Source: Chinchilla lanigera (taxonomy: Eukaryota > Chordata > Mammalia > Rodentia > Chinchillidae). From it: 64,000 nucleotides of DNA. Shown here piece by piece: positions 59,310 to 64,000 of this stretch; position 1 is the stretch's first letter, and every line of letters starts with the position of its first letter. The stretch spans positions 3,939,760-4,003,759 of the forward strand of contig NW_004955402.1 in the NCBI RefSeq assembly GCF_000276665.1. The letters run 5' to 3'. The position numbers were made by a program, and so were the translations under genes. The notes below the pieces were generated by a model. That model worked only from the letters and a program-made list of their open reading frames with translations, did no database searches and was not told the origin of the DNA.

Positions 59310-59640
59310 AGTTTATGTGTCAACCTGACCATGCTAGGGGATGCCCAGAAAGCTGGCAAGACATTATTTCCGGGTGCGATCCTGGGGCTGGTTCCAGAAA
59401 AGCTTTGTGCTTGTACCACAGACTGAGTGAGTAAGTTTACCCTCATCATGTGAGAAGGCATAAGCCAATCCCCCGTGAGCCAAGCTAAAACAAAGAAGTA
59501 GAGGAAAGGCGAAATCGTGGTCTGTGTGACTGGCATCCATCTTCTGCCTTTGGACATCCTTTGGAGCTCCTGGTTGGACCAGGACTTACATTCCTTCACC
59601 CCAGCTCTCAGCCTTTGGATGTGGGTGATGACGAAGGAGA
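59310..59640 (+). repeat. ancient interspersed repeat, family uncertain
   Basis: TTTATGTGTCAACCTGACCA, GGGGATGCCCAGAAAGCTGG and GGCATAAGCCAATCCC followed by CTTCTGCCTTTGGACATCC match a common mammalian interspersed pattern that I cannot name with certainty. Confidence 0.45.
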
Positions 59641-60149
59641 GAGTCTAGGGAAGGAAAGAGAACCCCACAAATGTGAATCAAGTAAACGTATCTAAAGAAG
59701 CAATATTTAAAACAAGCAATGTTAAGCCAACAAGATTTACAAGCAGCAGCTACAATCTGAGGCCCACAGTCAGGCCGCGCCTTACCTTCACATGGAGAGA
59801 GTTATAAACTCCAGTCTCAGTACACTGGGGGAGGATCCCAAGAGAGCCTAAAAAAATCATCATAAAAATGCTTGAGTGATCGCTCCGTGGGGATTCTTTA
59901 CCCAGGAGGTCTGTAAGGCTGGTGAGAGACTTTGTATTTTAGGAGGCTCTGACAGCACCCAGGGATTAGGGCGGCCCCAGAGGACATCTGCTGCTTGAGG
60001 AGGCAGCCCCATCCACTGGGGAAGGGTCTGCCTTGTTCTCACTCCAACCCCCCTGAAAAGGAGATAAGCACAGGGAAATGCTATGGATAATGAAGGCATC
60101 TTCCCAGAGGAAGTGGACCACAGTGTATGGAGAGGTGCTGACTTGGTCA
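59641..60149. other. unique stretch
   Basis: No gene or repeat recognised. Confidence 0.45.
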
Positions 60150-60151
60150 GC

Positions 60152-60503
60152 TTTCCATGATTGTCGCAAGTTACCTGAGACAATCAGCTTAGGAAGAGGA
60201 AAGGTTTATTTGGCCAATTTGGGGGCAGTTTCAGTCCCTGACCAACTGGCACTTTTCTGTGGCTCTGTGGTGGTCCATCCTGGCGGGACTGTATGGGGCA
60301 TTTAAGGTCCATTCACCTTGTGGCCAGGGGCTGAAGAGAGAGGAAGGATGGGGTCCTGACATGCTCCAAGGCCACACCCCCGTGACCAGAGTGCTGCACT
60401 AGCCCTGCCTCTCACAGGTCCCACCAGTCTCCACAGCATCATGATCTAGGGCCCAAGCCTTTAACATACGGGCTTTTGGGGACCACTTATCTAAACCACA
60501 GCA
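60152..60503 (-). mobile_element. MaLR LTR (MST-like), antisense
   Basis: TTACCTGAGACAATCAGCTT, GGAAAGGTTTATTTGGCCAA, GTTTCAGTCCCTGACCAACT and an end at TATCTAAACCACAGCA, so TGCTGTGGTTTAGATA starts it on its own strand. Confidence 0.88.
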
Positions 60504-61169
60504 GGTGCTCAGCCAGGTGTTAGTATTTAATTAGTGGTGAGTGTCCAAATGTTGGCCCCAGTATGGTTTCTTAATTATTTTATATGGAAATTCTGTTTGG
60601 ATTAGGCCTTGGAAACTGGAAAATGCCTGATGTTTTAAGGGAGACACAGGGGCAGCTCAGTGTTTATCCGTTGCACCCTCATCAAATACTAAGGCACTTT
60701 GATAAGAAAGCCTTTTATCTATCTGCTTCTAGGAGAAGTGGAAGCATAGAGGTAGGAGAGCAGAGCACATTCAGGGTCACCTATCTGGTGTCAGAACGCT
60801 GGGGCAATTAGGACGATTGCTGTTCAATACACGATGGGCAAACTAACAGTGTGTGAGGGAAAGCACACTTGCTCTCCCTTCAGGGAGAAGCAAAATAAAA
60901 AAGTTTGACATTAAATACGAAGACGTCAAGCCTGTGTTCTTCTCTCCCGGTCGCGTGGGTAGCCATCGGTCTTTATGCGTTTGCCCACCTAGGCACGGTC
61001 TATCCCCTTTCATTCTCAGCGGTTAAGAAGAGCAGGGAGCCTCTTTCAGCACAGGCAGGACTGATGAGATCAGGGCCTTCCCTCCTATCTTCTCTGCAAA
61101 GAGGAGCAGAGCACTGCTTTGCACTCAGTCTTGGGTTAGTGTCCCAACTATTATGAGGGGTTGTGGACT
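60504..61169. other. unique stretch between two MaLR LTRs
   Basis: No gene or MaLR internal sequence recognised, so the flanking LTRs are likely independent insertions. Confidence 0.45.
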
Positions 61170-61170
61170 G

Positions 61171-61579
61171 TTGTGTTAGTCTGTTGCTTTTCACTATAAC
61201 AAAACTCTTGCACCGGGCTGGTTTTATAAAGGAAAAAGGTGTATTTGGCTCGTGGTTTTAGAGATTCAAGGGCCTGGCATTGGCTTAGGTCTGGCAAAGG
61301 CCTCTTATGTGCGTCCCACCATGGCGATGGCGATGCTGGGAACTCAGGTACCGAGGAGGGCCACATTTCAAACAGGAAAGCCTGGAGCCCAGGGAGGCTG
61401 GGCTTTAGACCCGGATTCCCACCAGAGAATCCTCCTTTGGATATGCCCCCAATGACCTGAGGAGCTCCAGGTAGGCCCCACCTCTTAGAGGCTCCACCTC
61501 CTCCCACTGATGCCACCCTGTGGTCCAAGATCACACCCCACCAACTTTTGGGGGGACAAACAACATTATAACCACAGCA
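61171..61579 (-). mobile_element. MaLR LTR (MST-like), antisense
   Basis: TTGTGTTAGTCTGTTGCTTT, GGTTTTATAAAGGAAAAAGG, TGTATTTGGCTCGTGGTTTT and an end at ACATTATAACCACAGCA. Same orientation as the LTR at 60152 but well diverged from it. Confidence 0.88.
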
Positions 61580-61753
61580 ACCTTGGAAAAGTTAGCCTCC
61601 AAGTTTCCTCTTTTGTGTAATGAAAATAGAAACAGTACCTGTCCCATGGTTTATAAAATTATTAAGAGAATCCACCTAGAACATTGGTCAGGGGACATGG
61701 CACATGCTAAATTCTCAGTCAAGGTCATTCATTATTACTTTAAAAATCCTCCC

Positions 61754-61930
61754 CACATACTTGTAATCCCAGCACTCTAGGACGCTGACACAGAAAGTTT
61801 GCAAGTTCAGGTCCAGCCTGGGCACCTTCGTGACTTAGCAAGAACTTGCATCAAAATAAAAAATAAAATGGGCTGGAGATGTGGCTCAGTGTGAAGGCCC
61901 TGGGTTCCATCCCCAGCACTAGATAAAAGA
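61754..61930 (+). mobile_element. B1-dID composite SINE
   Basis: B1 part (ACTTGTAATCCCAGCACTCT; CAGGTCCAGCCTGGGCACCT), A-rich linker (CATCAAAATAAAAAATAAAA) and dID part (GGGCTGGAGATGTGGCTCAG; GGGTTCCATCCCCAGCACTA). The ID part lacks the central segment between the boxes, as in known dID monomers. Same layout as 48965-49192. Confidence 0.88.
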
Positions 61931-62119
61931 GAATCTCCATTGTATCCTTTGCTTGGCAAATGAATAAGACATAGAACTGCAAATGGTCATGCCTTTGTGC
62001 CGCAGATATGAAAGGGAGAGACGCTTAGATGTTTGAGGACAAGGATGCTTGGAACAGGTGTAAAATATCCCAGCAGAGCATGTCTGGCCAGTATGTTTCC
62101 CTGACAACAGCACCTGCCG

Positions 62120-62480
62120 CATGGTACTCCCTGGAGCATGTGTGTGTGATGGATTCCACAGCTACTACCGCTTTTGAGAGGTGATTGCATTCAGGAGCTT
62201 GTAGTTGGTTTTCCTGGTAGGAAGTAGGGTCCGGCTGGAAGAGGTGGGTCACTGGCAGCATAATCTGTGAGGGCTTCTTTCCTTTTCTGGCTCCTCCCTG
62301 TACTCTCTCTGCTTCCTTTGCCCCATGCCTCGAGTAGCTTTCCTCCACCAGACACTTTTGCCATGCTGACCTGCCTTGGAGCCAGCTGATGGAACTGAAA
62401 CATGAGCCAAAAAAAAAAATCTTTTAAGTTTGGGTGTCAGGAATATCGGATATCCTAATCCAGAAGTGAGGGAAGTAACG
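62120..62480 (+). mobile_element. MaLR LTR, same family as 41234
   Basis: GAGAGGTGATTGCATTCAGG, CTCTCTCTGCTTCCTTTGCC, CCATGCTGACCTGCCTTGGA and GCCAGCTGATGGAACTGAAA line up with the 3' half of the LTR at 41234-41762. The polyadenylation region is replaced by an A-rich slip (62409-62421). Ends are approximate. Confidence 0.75.
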
Positions 62481-64000
62481 AAGACGATTGTCTTCTTTGT
62501 TGTTTTCTTGGAAATTTTTAAATTTGAAAATACTCATTAACAAATTGCATTTCGACAACAGCAATGCTAAAAATTCTTTTAGAAAGGATGAAAGTGTTTC
62601 GAGGAGTGATTTTACACTTACTGGTCTATTGCTTAGAATGAGAACTCTGTTGATGTGACAGTTTTAGAAACTTCCTGTTTTTTTTAAACAATGAAAGCAA
62701 CAAGGACAAATAAAACCCTGTGCTTAAAAACAAAGTGATAGGTTTTCATTTTCCATTCTTTTGAACATTTGAGTTTAGACCTTTAGGCATATTTATGTTT
62801 CATAGTCTTTCATGATACTTCAAAAATATATGAATACCAAATTTCCAAATAGAGTGCCAAATCTGTTGGGAAAGTGTGTCTGCAATAATGTCATCTTGAC
62901 AGATGGATTTTTTTTTTTAAAGCATGGATTTTAGATTATGTATTTTCATGATGTATTTCAGGATTCAGAGGTTCTGCAAATATATTCCCTAAAGTTAATA
63001 AAATCACTTATTGAGATTATAATTTGTACCCAAAAATATTTTGGTGGCTCACAAAAAGCTTTTGTACAGTCAAGAAAGAGAAATAAGTATCACACAATTC
63101 AATCTAACTATTTCTCTTGTTATTTTTCTGAGACTCCTCACAAGAACCAAGAAAGTGGAAAATGAGATTAGTTTTAATATTCACACTGTTTTAAATCCTC
63201 AATACCCACTAGCTGCCTAGGGGAGCCACATTTTGTCTTGGTCCTGAAGCCTGAGTGAAATTTTTCTCACTGGGCCCTAAAAAGAGAAAGTTATGTGATA
63301 TAATTAAAAAATATATGTTTTCAAAAGATCCCTACAATGAATGCAATATTGAATTTTATATGATTGTTCTTACTTGGGGGAAGGAAATGATACAAAACCA
63401 CAGTTCAGTAAAAGCAGCACTCCCAAAGGTCAAAGCAGAGAGACAAGCACAGTAATCTGGCCCACAGGACACAGGTGGCCACCTGCCTTCCACTGTGGGC
63501 CATGGCAGATCTCAGTCTATGACAGGCTGGTGACAGAGCCAGCACAAGACAGGACTTCCTTCCACTCAGACCTGGGAAGGTCTGGCCCAGCGTTCATTAC
63601 CTGGACATGGGACTCCTCCTAGGGGCATGCGGACTACGGGGAGGTTTTGCAGCAGGGAAGACCTTCTGTCCACCGTGCTGTCCAGGAGAGTGGCCCTGAA
63701 CCTCTTGCGACCATTGGCTAAGTGGAGTGATGAGATTGAGGAATGGGCCTTGGAATTTCATTTAGGTTTAATGTATTTATGGAAAACAGAACCCCTGAGT
63801 GCCACAGGGCAAGACACCAAATGCAACCCACCCTGCCCTGGGTGGCTGGGTTTCCAGGAGTCAGGTGGAGCAGAGAGAGGAAGACCCAATGTGGTGTGCT
63901 TGGGAGGGTAGCTCTGGAATGAGCTGGTCTTGGCCTGGGTCAGGGATGATGGCAGGTGGATGAGGGGCACCACTTGGACCAAAGCCTGCAATGGTTGGGA
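62481..64000. other. unique stretch to window end
   Basis: No gene or repeat recognised. AT-rich to about 63380, GC-richer after. The 94-codon frame at 63627-63911 has no recognisable domain. Confidence 0.45.

Noticed and set aside
1..64000. CRISPR arrays, operons, phage or plasmid features
   Set aside because: The sequence is mammalian, with SINE, LINE and LTR content throughout. No spaced direct-repeat array or bacterial gene layout is present.

Overview
The window reads as rodent nuclear DNA. It carries tRNA-derived ID SINEs, 7SL-derived B1 SINEs, two B1-dID fusion SINEs, MaLR (ERVL-type) LTRs, L1 pieces of clearly different age, and older pan-mammalian MIR, L2 and mariner/pogo-type fossils. 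No B2 or murine-type B4 element was recognised. The ID copies share a distinctive 3' part, with GTACCGGAGAAAAACC before the A tail. Together this points to a non-murid rodent, possibly the squirrel/dormouse/beaver/kangaroo-rat side of the order. That placement is inference from repeat types, not a database match.

I found no protein-coding exon, tRNA gene, snRNA or other cellular gene that I can support. The long open frames are explained by repeats (L1 ORF2, a MaLR internal region, a tetranucleotide array) or by GC- or purine-rich sequence on either strand. The window is best annotated as intergenic or deep intronic.

Layout. 0-7 kb: MIR, a MaLR LTR, another MIR, a 489-bp palindromic mariner-derived element, a TG microsatellite, a probable ERV LTR and an ID. 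7-16 kb: mostly unique AT-rich DNA with one young ID. 16-22 kb: an old sense-strand L1 with SINE insertions, then a 371-bp segment present twice (99.5% identical) on either side of 2.1 kb that holds a younger antisense L1 3' end. 22-29 kb: unique DNA, a G-quadruplex-type tract, a MaLR LTR, the second palindromic mariner element and a B1. 29-34.5 kb: a B1 inside a MIR, then a long antisense L1 holding an ID, a B1-like SINE, a solo LTR with 6-bp target duplications and a MaLR LTR. 34.5-42 kb: unique DNA, then a MaLR LTR, a polypurine tract, a MaLR internal region with a residual 113-codon frame, and its 3' LTR. 42-47 kb: GC-richer, repeat-poor DNA with one promoter-like TATA cluster. 47-55 kb: SINE cluster, a 440-bp ATCC array, L2, and a pogo/Tigger-like fossil. 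55-64 kb: a repeat-poor AT-rich block, then a cluster of three MaLR LTRs and a B1-dID.

No genes work together here. The interpretable history is one of insertions: ancient MIR/L2/mariner, then L1 and MaLR, then B1 and B1-dID, and lastly ID copies, the solo LTR and the 371-bp duplication. Repeat boundaries not pinned by a target-site duplication are approximate.
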